A DNA stretch of 21,907 nucleotides from Hydnum rufescens UP504 (Eukaryota > Basidiomycota > Agaricomycetes > Cantharellales > Hydnaceae). Shown here piece by piece: positions 9,640 to 18,311 of the stretch. Numbering within the stretch: position 1 is the first letter of the stretch; the number at the start of each line of letters is the position of its first letter. A model generated the notes under the pieces. The model made no database searches. It worked only from the letters and a program-made list of their open reading frames with translations, and was not told the origin of the DNA. Where the stretch lies: positions 13,174-35,080 of the forward strand of contig MU129140.1 of the NCBI GenBank assembly GCA_014904985.1. Reading direction: 5' to 3'. Both the position numbers and the translations under genes were made by a program.

Positions 9640-10400
9640 CACTCCAAATCAACTCGCTGATCGCAGCCTGCCTGCATTGGGCACCCTTCTTGAAGTTCTC
9701 GTTCCGCCTTCTTACTCCAAATCAACTTGCTGATCGCAGCCTGCCTGCGTTGGGCACTCACCTTGTTCTGTGTTCTTACTCCAAACCAGCTTGCTGATCG
9801 CAGGCCTGCCTGCGTTGGGCACCATCCTTGTTCTGTGCTCTCACTCCAAACCAACTCACTGATTGTAGCCTGTCTGCTTTGGGCACCCTCCTTGTTCTGT
9901 GTTCTCGCTCCAAACAACTTGCTGATCACGGCCTGCCTGCGTTGGCACCCTCCTCCTCTGTGTTCCTACTCCAAACCAACTTGCTGATCAGCCTGCCTGC
10001 ATTGGGCACCCTCCTCCCCTCTGGTGTTCTTACTCCGAACCAACTGCTGATCACAGCCTGCCTGCATTGGGCACCCTCCTCCCTCTGTGTTCCTACTCCA
10101 AACCAACTTGCTGATCGCAGTCTGCCTGCATTGGGCACCCTCCTCCCTCTGTGTTCTTACTCCAAACCAACTTGCTGATCGCGGCCTGCCTGCGTTGGGC
10201 ACCCTCCTCTCTCTGTGTTCTTACCCCAAACCAACTTGCTGATCACAGTCTGCCTGCATTGGGCACCCTCCTCTGTGTTCTTACCCCAAACCAACTTGCT
10301 GATCGCAGTCTGCCTGTGTTGGGCACTCCTTGTTCTGCGTTCTTACTCCAATCCCAACTCACTGATCACGGCCTGCCCGTGTTGTGTGTCGTCTACGCTT
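9640..10400. repeat. Satellite array 2, about 64-bp unit, twelve copies
   Basis: Same unit and orientation as the array at 6905-7290, with GCTGATC-type cores near 9656, 9730, 9794, 9868, 9921, 9984, 10047, 10112, 10176, 10241, 10302 and 10362. Array 2 units mostly have CAACTTGCTGATC where array 1 has CAACTCGCTGATC, and CCTCCTCCCTCTGTG where array 1 has CCTCTTCTTTCTGTG, so each array has homogenised on its own. It ends about 110 bp before the KDZ transposase gene. Confidence 0.95.
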
Positions 10401-10510
10401 TTTAACACCCTGTGTTTGCCAGCGCTAACGAAGGTTCTGCACCACGGCCCACCTATTTGTGTCCCATTCTACTCGTGCTTCACTGCCCAGAATTGTGCCA
10501 GTAATCCAAA

Positions 10511-13500
10511 ATGAACTCGACTGTAAAACGATTGATTCGTCAATGAACAAGTTCTACTCCCTCCGCATTGTCTTCCCAGATCTCTGCCAATTCTTCTTCA
10601 TCTACTCTTCGTCCCAAACGACGGCGTTCCAAATATCCAATCGCTGAAGTTGTAGGCTCAGGGCCAAATGGAGTAATTACTACACTGTCAAACCAGCAGA
10701 CATCCAATCTTCCTGCAGTCGAAGTGACTGAGCGATCAACATTTATCGAATCCCACCACTTAGACATCAATTTCGAGCCGGAAATGGCACCTGAGGCCAA
10801 TGTATGTGTTGTCCAAGACAAACTATCTCGTCATGCATGGCGGAAACATGCACAGGCTCGTCGGTGGGGTGACGATGTCCTCCCGTCACTGATTCGTCCT
10901 TTTATGAGGTTTCAAAGAGAACGGAACACTGGGGCCCGGGTTGATTCCATAGAACCCTGTATGTGTTCGCAGCGTCATCACATACTGAAGATCGTTTGTG
11001 TGCATATGGAATATTTGGAGGACATTGATTTGGTTGTTTGCTCTCGTCGCCCTGCAGCAATCCAGCTTGTGAGCCAGGGATTGTTCCCATGCTCTCCATT
11101 GGCTCCGACTTTGGCTGTGAGCATGGATATGTTGGAGTTTGTATCAGATCTCTTTGTAAATATGGCACCTAATGAACGAGCCTGGGCAGCAACCCTTACG
11201 AAATATCTAAAGGCTCGTGGCCATGAATTTGCAACTGGGGATTCCCTTCGTCGACGATTTGCCAACGCTCTCGCCCACTATCAAGTTCTTGTTAGACTGG
11301 TGAAGGCAGAGATGACAAAAATCATCAATTCTTTTCGTGAATCATTGAACTCCACTCTGTCCTCTGATCGCCCTCCTACCCCTGCACTCGATGAAAAAAC
11401 CTCGATCCCAGCTCGAGTATATCTGAATGCGCACAATTTCACCGGGCCTACTAAAGTTGATGGTGCCCTGGAGTGTCCAAGCGCATACTTGCAATCATGC
11501 TGTGCTCTTTGCTTCGGAGGGAGGCATGCGGCTGATCTTCAGGCCACTGTCATTGTTTGCATAGATGCAAACTTTCAACTCAAACGCAACCATGACAAAG
11601 ACCGGAGAAAAGGCTTTGAGGGTCAGACAGGTGCCGGGACCCAGAGATATTCTCTCCAAGGACAGTCGAGCTTCTGCAGGCAGACCTTGATGATATGGCT
11701 GCCAGGATCAATGAGGTTCGACCAACAAAGAGTCCAGCTGGAGCAGGCAGGAAGCGAAAGGCAGATGAGTTGGTGGAGGATGATAGAAACGGGCCATGCG
11801 ATGATGATTCCATTGAACCAGGAATGAATATTCCAAATTCTGTTCTTGACACCTGCGGCGACTCATTCATTGCAGCTGACGGTGATCGCATCAAGGCTTC
11901 CACTCAGCGCTTTGATGACACAGGGCTAATGGCTATGCTATGTCGGCATGATAGTCCAATCTACATTGCCAATATGCGTACTGCTGGTGAAAAACAGTTC
12001 TATGCCTTTGCTCTGATCTCGGCACTCCTCAAAGATCTACCTAAGGATTGGACAGTCGGGCTGTTGTATGATATTGCATGTCAAATCCATCGTAGTCTCC
12101 TTAAGTGGAACATCATGCCTGAATGGACGGGACGGATTGAGTTTGGTGTCTCTGTTTTCCATGCTTACGGCCATCAATGGACTTGCCAACTGTGGTATCA
12201 CCCCTGGAAGTCAGAAAAATGGGGTCTGTCTGATGGTGAGGGGTGTGAGAGGTTCTGGAGTGAGCTCAGATGACTTATTCCTGGTCTAAGGGTCACTGGT
12301 GTATGTACATTCACTTGCTAAGCTAAGTTGACGAGATAGACTGATGGTCAATCTCTTCCTAGTACCATCGCCGTCTCTTCATAATTGATCTTCAAGTCGA
12401 GCATATAGATGAGCTCAAGCAAGAGGGTGCGGGGAAATGGCTCTGTGATCATGTGTCGCGCACTGTAGGACGTGAGGCTCAGGCTCAGGAGAAACTGGAT
12501 GGGGCCTCAGTCCAGTATCTCTTGGGCCAGTTCAAGGAACAGCGCTCTTTTCAAAGCAGACTAGTCCCTCGCCAGTCAAAGACAAAGGGATCCCGCGTGA
12601 TAGAACACATCCTGTCTATGTCCCAGTCTGCAGACTCACTCCGGGTGCATCTGAAGGAACTTATGGACGAGCTTGCAGGTCTTGCAACTGATAATGTGAC
12701 AATTGCAGTGGAGGATGAGCTACGGTTGAAGATTACAGAGATACGGGCTAGTGTGCAGCGCCTTGAGAGTAATATTTCAAGAAAGACCCAGGAACTTCAT
12801 CTCTCAGATCAGAAGTCCCACAAGGAGTTGGAGCGGTTAAAGACCAACAAGTGGATAAACCTCCAGCTGAATGTCCGGGTTGTGAGGGACCAGCTCCTGA
12901 TGAAGCTTCGCGCACATAAATTTGAGCTTGCTGGGCTGGAGCATGCTGACACAAGTCGCCAGCTGGATCACAAGACTAAGGAGCATGTGGAGAAGGCAAT
13001 GAAGGGTCGAGTCTCTGGGATTCAAGCAACACTGAAGCGATATGAGGATATCCGACAGCAGATGATGAAACTTAGAGGAAAAGGGAATGTTGCAAGGGAT
13101 GCATATATCCCTCCAGAAATTTCATCATCTGTTTATAAGTTGGATGTGGATGAAGATATTTGGCAAGTGCCTCATCATGAGGACATGGCAAATTTTCCAG
13201 ATGGGAGGGTCCCTGCTTGGCTTGCAGACAAAGAAGTCCATGAGGGCATCCGACATGCCCAGGAGCTGGCAAACTGCAAAGAGGAGCTTAGGCACTGCAA
13301 AGCTGAACTCTCCAATCTATGTTGCTGGTTCACAAAGCAGTATGCTGCTACCCAGCATGCCTTTGATTTTTGCAATGGTAGGGGTTCCTTCCACCTTGAC
13401 TGAATGTAAACTAACAACTCTGGGGATGTGGACAGATGAAGATGTCAAATTCTTTGTCTTAATGGAGTTACATCACTTGCATGACCTGGTCAACAACTGG

Positions 13501-13761
13501 AAACATCACACAGCAGGACTTCTTGGTAGGGATGGGTGGGTGGACTGGGGAAACATTCCAGACCAACTGCCTCCATTACAGAGGGCATGGGTCTGCCGAC
13601 AAGGTAGAGCCCAGGCTGAGGAAGTTTTATCACCTGGGGAAGAAGAGGCTGAAGAAGCAAGTTCTGATGATGATGAAAATGGGGAGTTGGAAGAAGGACC
13701 TGAGGCAGAGGACCTCACATTCCTAACCTCCCTTGATCTGGTTCTGGGACATGAGGATTAA
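10511..13761 (+). pseudogene. KDZ (Kyakuja-Dileera-Zisupton) transposase with CxC cysteine cluster, nearly complete
   Basis: A DDE-type DNA transposase of about 1,040 residues when read through its breaks. The N-terminus has a basic RPKRRRSKYP patch. A CxC-like cluster follows (CMCSQRHH, KIVCVHMEYLEDIDLVVCS, RRPAAIQLVSQGLFPCSPL); the second cysteine of the usual CxC after VVCS is Arg. Catalytic blocks are IVCIDANFQLKR (Asp, 11564-11566), LLYDIACQIHRSLLKW (Asp, 12070-12072) and GLSDGEGCERFWSELR (Glu, 12238-12240), with the FHAYGHQWTCQLWYHP block before the last. Two introns read well: 12301-12362 (GTATGT...CTAG) and 13378-13435 (GTAGGG, branch CTAAC, ACAG); both preserve phase. The 12500-13350 part is a long coiled coil and the C-terminus is acidic, ending in TAA. 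Breaks: a one-base frameshift at 11631-11642, TGA at 12271-12273 between SELR and LIPGLRVTG, and TGA at 10544-10546 if the ATG at 10511 is the start. No TIRs were identified. Probably inactive, recently decayed. Confidence 0.9.
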
Positions 13762-13854
13762 CCTAGCACACTGGTCACAAATGTACTATTAGTTAGCCCC
13801 TTAGACTTAGATGCTGGAGATACCCCCAATATACTATTGTGCCTGGCCAACAAA

Positions 13855-14117
13855 ATGTTCTCAAGTTGCATAATGGGGCCCCATTTGGGTGATGCAAAAA
13901 GATGAAGCCGTGAGGAAGGCTCATTTTGGGGCCATAATAGGGCCCCATTGAACCATAATGGGGTCCCATATGCCCTATTGGAGCCCCATTGGGGCTGATT
14001 CCAATGATTCTCCAATATTGAATTATTGATTGGCACCCCTATGGCACCCCATCACTATTAGACCTACTTAGGTACCAAATAGTGCCCGAGATTTGATACC
14101 TATCATAGGTATCAAAT
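13855..14117. repeat. GGGGCCCC-rich dispersed repeat, copy 1
   Basis: A cluster of palindromic words (AATGGGGCCCCATT at about 13871, then variants of CATAATGGGGYCCCAT and CCCCATTGGGGC) is followed by CCTACTTAGGTACCAAAT and a perfect 13-bp inverted repeat ATTTGATACCTAT/ATAGGTATCAAAT (14091-14117, one-base centre). A shorter relative is at 18057-18223. It lies between the KDZ stop and the LINE remnant. It looks like a non-autonomous foldback element; its ends are not defined. Confidence 0.6.
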
Positions 14118-14212
14118 ATGGCTGACCAGCCTGACCTAGTAAGCCAATCAACCCATTGAGACTAACCTGAGCCCCTCCCATACCTTTTCATTCCCAATCC
14201 CTATAACCTTAG

Positions 14213-15658
14213 CCAACATCTGGTGGTGTTAGTAATCTCTGCAGAGTGATAAAGCATCTTCTACACTGCATGACCCCTACATATGCCCTAGAACTAGAAT
14301 GCTCGATCCCCCCGATCCACCAATACCTCGATTTCCTGAATGACAGAGCCACCCTGTGGTTCAGCAGACTGGATGAGCACCACCCAATCTTGAACTGCCT
14401 CCCCACCGAGTCCCGTATCCACCCTATCACAGAACCCCCCCCACTCAACCCACCCCACAAAACCTCGTGGAACTGGTCGGACCCTGCAAGACACACCCGA
14501 GACAGATCAAAACAACTCCAGAAAACCACCCTCTGGTGAATAGCAGCCCACATGATCCCCAACTTGGAGGTAATCAATTCAATGGAGGAGCCCCCATGGC
14601 ATGAGTCCATACATAATGAAGGCCTCCAGGGCCACCTCTCATTGCAAGTCCCATGAAATGAAGCCAGAGAATCATTCAAAGAGGAATGGACAAAAGTGCA
14701 CCACAACATAGTCACCAAACTTGAACTGGATGATGCAAACCTGCTTGTATACTCAGATGGTTCCCTCTCTTTCGAACAAGGAGTCCACCAAACAGGAGCA
14801 GGATTCGTAATATACAGAGGAAGAAGGATTCGTGAAGACACCATTGCCCTGGGGCAACATGTAGAGGTCTTTGATGCGGAGATGGAAGCCCTCACAATGG
14901 CAGCTGAAGCAGTTAAGGAACTCATTACGTATGACCCAGAGAGGGGCCGCATCAAATCAATCCACTTCTTTGTGGATAATATGGGTGCCTTGCAATGGAT
15001 CCACAAGGGAACCCCTGGGAAAGCACAAAACTGCTCACACCATTTCTGAGCCATAACCTTTGCAATACTCCATGAACTGCAAGACACCAAAATCGTCCTA
15101 TCCTGGGTCCCAGGTCACCAGAATATCACTGGAAATGAACGGTCAGATGAACTGGCAAAAGAAGGCAGCACGAAACAACCAGCCCACCCAGAATTCCACT
15201 CAGCAGCCTTTGCAGGATGTATGCGCCATCACGAGCTCAGGGAATGCTGGGTCCACATGTGGATTGCAGACCCCCAGCAGCATCGCCCATCGAACTACAA
15301 GATCGCAAACAAATTCCCCCCTTCCCTCCGACCATTGAAATGGCTATGCACACTGGCCTGGAAGACATTCAGCAGGCTAATCCAATGCCGAACAGGCCAT
15401 GCACATATCGGAAGCTATTACATCAAACTTGTGCCCAATGAGGACCGGCACTGCCAGTGCGGAGAACCAACCCAGACATGAGACCACATTCTCTACAAAT
15501 GCCTGATCTTCAATGATAAACACCATTTACTGGGCCATGGGGAAGACTGCCAACCGCGGCACCTACTCAGCACCATGGAGGGCATCGAACACCTGGCAAA
15601 CTTCATCAAAGCCACTCCAGCATTTACCAAGCTAAGTATGACTCACCATCTAACATAA
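14213..15658 (+). mobile_element. 5'-truncated LINE (Tad/I-like) ORF2: RNase H domain and C-terminal CCHC, four in-frame TGA
   Basis: One uninterrupted frame runs from 14213 to TAA at 15656-15658 with no indel. It starts in the linker after the reverse transcriptase (HCMTPTYALELECSIPP, then NDRATLWFSRLDEHHPI), so the endonuclease and reverse transcriptase are missing. The RNase H domain keeps its carboxylates: YSDGS (Asp 14756-14758), FDAEMEAL, FFVDNMGALQW (Asp 14975-14977) and GNERSDELAK, with WVPGHQNI. The end has a CHCQCGEPTQT...DHILYKC zinc-knuckle-like motif usual for this clade. In-frame TGA codons are at 14537, 14654, 15047 and 15479; the last is where relatives have Arg (QTREHIL type). 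Loss of the 5' part is typical of incomplete target-primed reverse transcription. Inactive. Confidence 0.9.
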
Positions 15659-16068
15659 CCTATGCCCTCATATGAAACCTACCCCAAATATATATACACT
15701 ATGCCCAAAACGAGGAGAGATGCACCATGTCTGCCTTGCAGAGACTCAAAAGGGAAAGCTGGATAAGCAGAGGAGAATAGCACACTACAAGTCCCATGAG
15801 GAATTCTGCAGGAAAGGAGGAGCACAAGAGGGAAAGAAAATCTAATATTATCCTTGTAAAAGGACCACCCTAGGTGCCTTATCTCTACCCATAGGCAGCC
15901 CACCACAGTATATAAATAAGACTTCCACCACCACCACCACCACCCTCCATCAGACATAGGGTTCTGGAACCATAATTGCCTTTAGTAATCAGAAAAGCAG
16001 AGATAAAAGTGAAATGAGACATGGGGAGACTAAATTACGGAAAGTTGAGTTCTAATCCACTTGTTTTT
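15659..16068. other. LINE 3' flank with TATA-like site and (CCA)n
   Basis: No gene is seen. It contains AAATATATATAC near 15686, TATATAAATA at 15910-15919 and a (CCA)6 microsatellite at about 15925-15942. The first part is probably the 3' untranslated region of the LINE. I could not define a tail or target-site duplication. Confidence 0.4.
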
Positions 16069-16340
16069 CTCTTGGTACCATTTGATGCGGAGTTTTAGCA
16101 TCTTTCCAGGGGTGGTCATTCCTAATGAATCAGATCAAAACTGGTGGAGATATTCATGAAATACTGAAAGATAGTGTGGAGCATGAGGTAAAATTGATCT
16201 GGAGGATGCAGCTCTCATCCAATAAATGCATGTGTGGTACCATTAGATAGGTATTAATTGTCGCTTTCTGGGTGCCATTTTTCTGAGTCGATCTGATCAA
16301 AAATGAGGGAGGTATTCATGAAATACTCCTTGAGAGTATT
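16069..16340. repeat. About 160-bp period repeat, cluster 1 (two copies)
   Basis: Two copies whose GGTACCATT words lie at about 16076 and 16237. The shared order is GGTACCATT, a TTTTAGCATCTTTC-like block, a GGTGTGGTCATT-like block, GATCTGATCAAAA and GGAGATATTCATGAAATACT. The two are clearly diverged. Relatives lie at 19757-20180. Confidence 0.7.
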
Positions 16341-16403
16341 GGAATAGCCCCTATTTAACATGTGACAAGTCCACAAGTTGGATCCAAAGGATTAGGCAAT
16401 CTT

Positions 16404-16514
16404 GATTATATAATTGGGACTTGTATATCGCCCTTGAGGCAATGGCACAGAACACTGGATTGAGCATCAATGAAGAGGGCAAGTTGAATTGCCAAAGCCA
16501 CAATTGGCTGGACT
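16404..16514 (+). promoter_or_regulatory. Candidate promoter and first exon upstream of the hairpin modules
   Basis: TTATATAA at about 16405-16413 is followed by ATG at 16442. This opens 24 codons (MAQNTGLSINEEGKLNCQS and onward) ending at a donor-like TTGAG|GTAAAT near 16514. It lies upstream of, and on the same strand as, the intron modules starting at 16753. The connection to them is inference; the acceptor for this putative intron is unclear. Confidence 0.25.
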
Positions 16515-16852
16515 TGAGGTAAATACAAAATCAGGTGGTCTGTTGAAGACCTGGAGGTGGAAAAATAATTGTCTCATATACAAGGTGGAGGAGAAGCAAG
16601 TGGGCCATGGTTTTGAAAGAGGGGAATCCATGCTATTTAATAATAAAAGGAATGATGAGAGATGGAAGAGATGGAATCAAATATATTGGATTTGTTTGAG
16701 GAGGTAGTGGGGCAATAATGCGAATTCTATGTGGTGGGGGTTTATCCCTCCAACAGCATGCAGCCACTCAAGACCCCAACCTCTGACTCCCCACAATCTA
16801 TATGAATCAAACATGTTGCCACACCCATGAAGCAGGTGTGTGGTAGTATCAG

Positions 16853-16958
16853 GTATGTCTAATCCCACCAGTGCCAAAAGAGCAGCTTGTGCTGCTTTTT
16901 TGGCACCCCTCTGTTTTCCTTTTTCTTTTTACTAATGTATTATCAGCTCTTGTTCTAG
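16853..16958 (+). other. Module 1 putative intron with 16-bp hairpin
   Basis: Donor CAG|GTATGT, branch-like TACTAAT (16930-16936) and acceptor TTCTAG, 106 nt. The hairpin arms GTGCCAAAAGAGCAGC (16871-16886) and GCTGCTTTTTTGGCAC (16891-16906) pair along all 16 positions with one G-U wobble; the loop is TTGT. Confidence 0.65.
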
Positions 16959-17119
16959 GTCCCTTCCCTTCCCTATGCAAAAGCCTGCCTGACAGGGACA
17001 TGGACAAACCCCCAACATGACATTTGATGTGCAGCCCAAGCCCTGAGTGCCCAGCCCCCAAATATGATGATCAACCAAACCTTGTACCACACCCACTTCA
17101 GCAGGTGTGGTAGCATCAG

Positions 17120-17235
17120 GTATGTGTAATCCCACCAGTGCCAAAGAGCAGCTTCTGCTGCTATTTTGGTGCTATCTCATGTTTTTATTTTATATTTTAT
17201 TTTATTTTATACCAACATATTATTCTTTATTCTAG
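17120..17235 (+). other. Module 2 putative intron with hairpin
   Basis: Donor CAG|GTATGT, branch-like CCAAC and acceptor TTCTAG, 116 nt. The hairpin 17137-17173 has loop TTCT, one G-A mismatch and one bulged T, but otherwise pairs along about 14 positions. An ATTTT-rich tract (17180-17212) precedes the branch. Confidence 0.6.
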
Positions 17236-17429
17236 GTCTCCCCTCACTGTGTAAAACCACCCAACAAATGAGTCCAAGCTGAAATGATGACATATGCAGC
17301 CACCCAGAACCCTGTCTGAGAGCCAAGACCTGACCCAAGGGCCCAGTCCCCAAATGCCCACAACTGGCATGACAATGGATAAAACATGGCACCACACACC
17401 TGCTGTGGCAGGTGTGTGGCCTTATAAAA

Positions 17430-17525
17430 GTAAGTATTTCTTCATAGCTACAAATGCCCAAAAAGAGCAGCAGTTGCTGCTCTTTTTGTGTGAGATTTAA
17501 TTAACTCACATATTTTCTATTCCAG
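17430..17525 (+). other. Module 3 putative intron with perfect 13-bp hairpin
   Basis: Donor AAA|GTAAGT, branch-like TTAAC and acceptor TTCCAG, 96 nt. Arms CAAAAAGAGCAGC (17459-17471) and GCTGCTCTTTTTG (17476-17488) pair perfectly; loop AGTT. The preceding exon-like hairpin is also perfect: 12-bp arms CCACACACCTGC and GCAGGTGTGTGG (17392-17419), loop TGTG. Confidence 0.7.
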
Positions 17526-17673
17526 TCAACACATGAAGCCACACTGCCACAAGCCCAAATCTGCCAATCTGCGAGGATCCCCCATGTGCAAGTATGCACA
17601 ACCATGCAAATGTACAAAGTAATAGAGGAAAAGGAGAGCCACACCCACTGCAGCAGGTGTGGCAATATTTAAG

Positions 17674-17770
17674 GTAATTATAACACCTGGCCACACAAAA
17701 GGAGCAGCACAGGCTGCTCCTTTTGCATGGCCTTTCTCTCTTCTTACTAACATACTATTTATCAATCTAG
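17674..17770 (+). other. Module 4 putative intron with perfect 13-bp hairpin
   Basis: Donor AAG|GTAATT, a perfect TACTAAC branch (17745-17751) and acceptor ATCTAG, 97 nt. Arms CAAAAGGAGCAGC (17696-17708) and GCTGCTCCTTTTG (17713-17725) pair perfectly; loop ACAG. Compared with module 3, an A-T pair has become G-C on both arms. Confidence 0.7.
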
Positions 17771-18056
17771 GACCTGATCCACCCCACCACCCACACCAAG
17801 CCCCAAGCCCCAAGCAAAACCCTGCCAACAAAGACACAACATGAAAACCCATGACCCAACTGCCTGAACACCTGCAAGAATGAGGGATGGGGCCACCCGA
17901 TGAAATGTGCAGGAAAACAGGGTGTGTGGCCACCAAGTTGTGTGGCCCCACCAGGTGGGGATGTGTAACCCCCCCCCTGTGGTGGCAGGGGATAATATGT
18001 GTATAGTAATAAATAAATAAATAAATAAATAACCATAAATAATTATGTGATCCAGC
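17771..18056. other. Module flank with C-run and (AATA)n microsatellite
   Basis: Downstream of module 4 are CCCCAAGC repeats (about 17798-17818), a GTGTGGCC/GGCCCCACC-rich segment (17925-17955), a C8 run (about 17970) and an (AATA)n microsatellite (18007-18032). Minus-strand open frames here are long but low in complexity, and I do not call them genes. Confidence 0.5.
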
Positions 18057-18223
18057 ACAGCTGTTGACTGGAAGTTGGCCCAATAAGGCCCCAATGGGGC
18101 CCTAATCAGCACCCAAGCCACAACCAAAGTGATGGACTGGGGCCCCAATAGTGTCTGGTACCTACTTAGGTACCAAATCATGCCCCAGAATAGATACCTA
18201 ACAAGGGGGTCACATACAGCTGT
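18057..18223. repeat. GGGGCCCC-rich dispersed repeat, copy 2, bounded by ACAGCTGT
   Basis: Shares with the 13855-14117 copy the GGCCCCAATGGGGCC words, CCTACTTAGGTACCAAAT, GATACCTA and a terminal ATAYRGCTG block. Here TGGTACCTA/TAGGTACCA (18156-18175) is a perfect 9-bp inverted repeat with a CT centre. The segment begins and ends with the palindrome ACAGCTGT (18057-18064 and 18216-18223), which may be a terminal repeat or target duplication. Confidence 0.6.
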
Positions 18224-18311
18224 CCAAGGTGGGGGCTTCAGGTCACAGGTTTTGGTTTGCAGGGTTTCAGGTTACAAGTTTGGTGTTGGGGGTATGTGTG
18301 GGGGTCAAGAT

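Larger units (their letters stand above)
16753..17770 (+). repeat. Tandem array of four diverged intron-hairpin modules
   Basis: Four modules of 250-305 bp repeat in the same order: an exon-like segment that often starts ATGCAGCC, a stem-loop with CCACACC and GGTGTGG arms, a splice donor, a second stem-loop with GAGCAGC/GCTGCTC arms and a 4-nt loop, a pyrimidine-rich stretch, a branch-like site and an acceptor. Hairpin 1 lies at 16819-16843, 17085-17112, 17392-17419 and 17638-17663. Exon-like segments between introns are 161, 194 and 148 nt. In one frame hairpin 1 encodes PHPLQQVW in two modules, yet every exon-like segment carries stops in all simple joins, many of them TGA. So this is either a non-coding transcript or a decayed repeat-exon gene. 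Sequence identity between modules is low outside the hairpins and splice signals. Confidence 0.75.

Noticed and set aside
14209..15090. 293-codon minus-strand open frame
   Set aside because: It is the antisense shadow of the LINE RNase H frame, which has clear catalytic motifs on the plus strand.
14213..15658. UGA recoded as Trp or read through in the LINE
   Set aside because: Neighbouring intact-looking genes terminate at TGA, and at least one TGA sits at a conserved Arg position; decay is simpler.
17281..17340. Possible box C/D snoRNA (ATGATGA near 17287, CTGA near 17322)
   Set aside because: Spacing of only about 30 nt and no terminal stem; the boxes lie in the exon-like segment, not the intron, and are not kept in other modules.
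17526..18181. Long minus-strand frames in the module region
   Set aside because: Low complexity, no conserved blocks, and the clear splice signals are on the plus strand.
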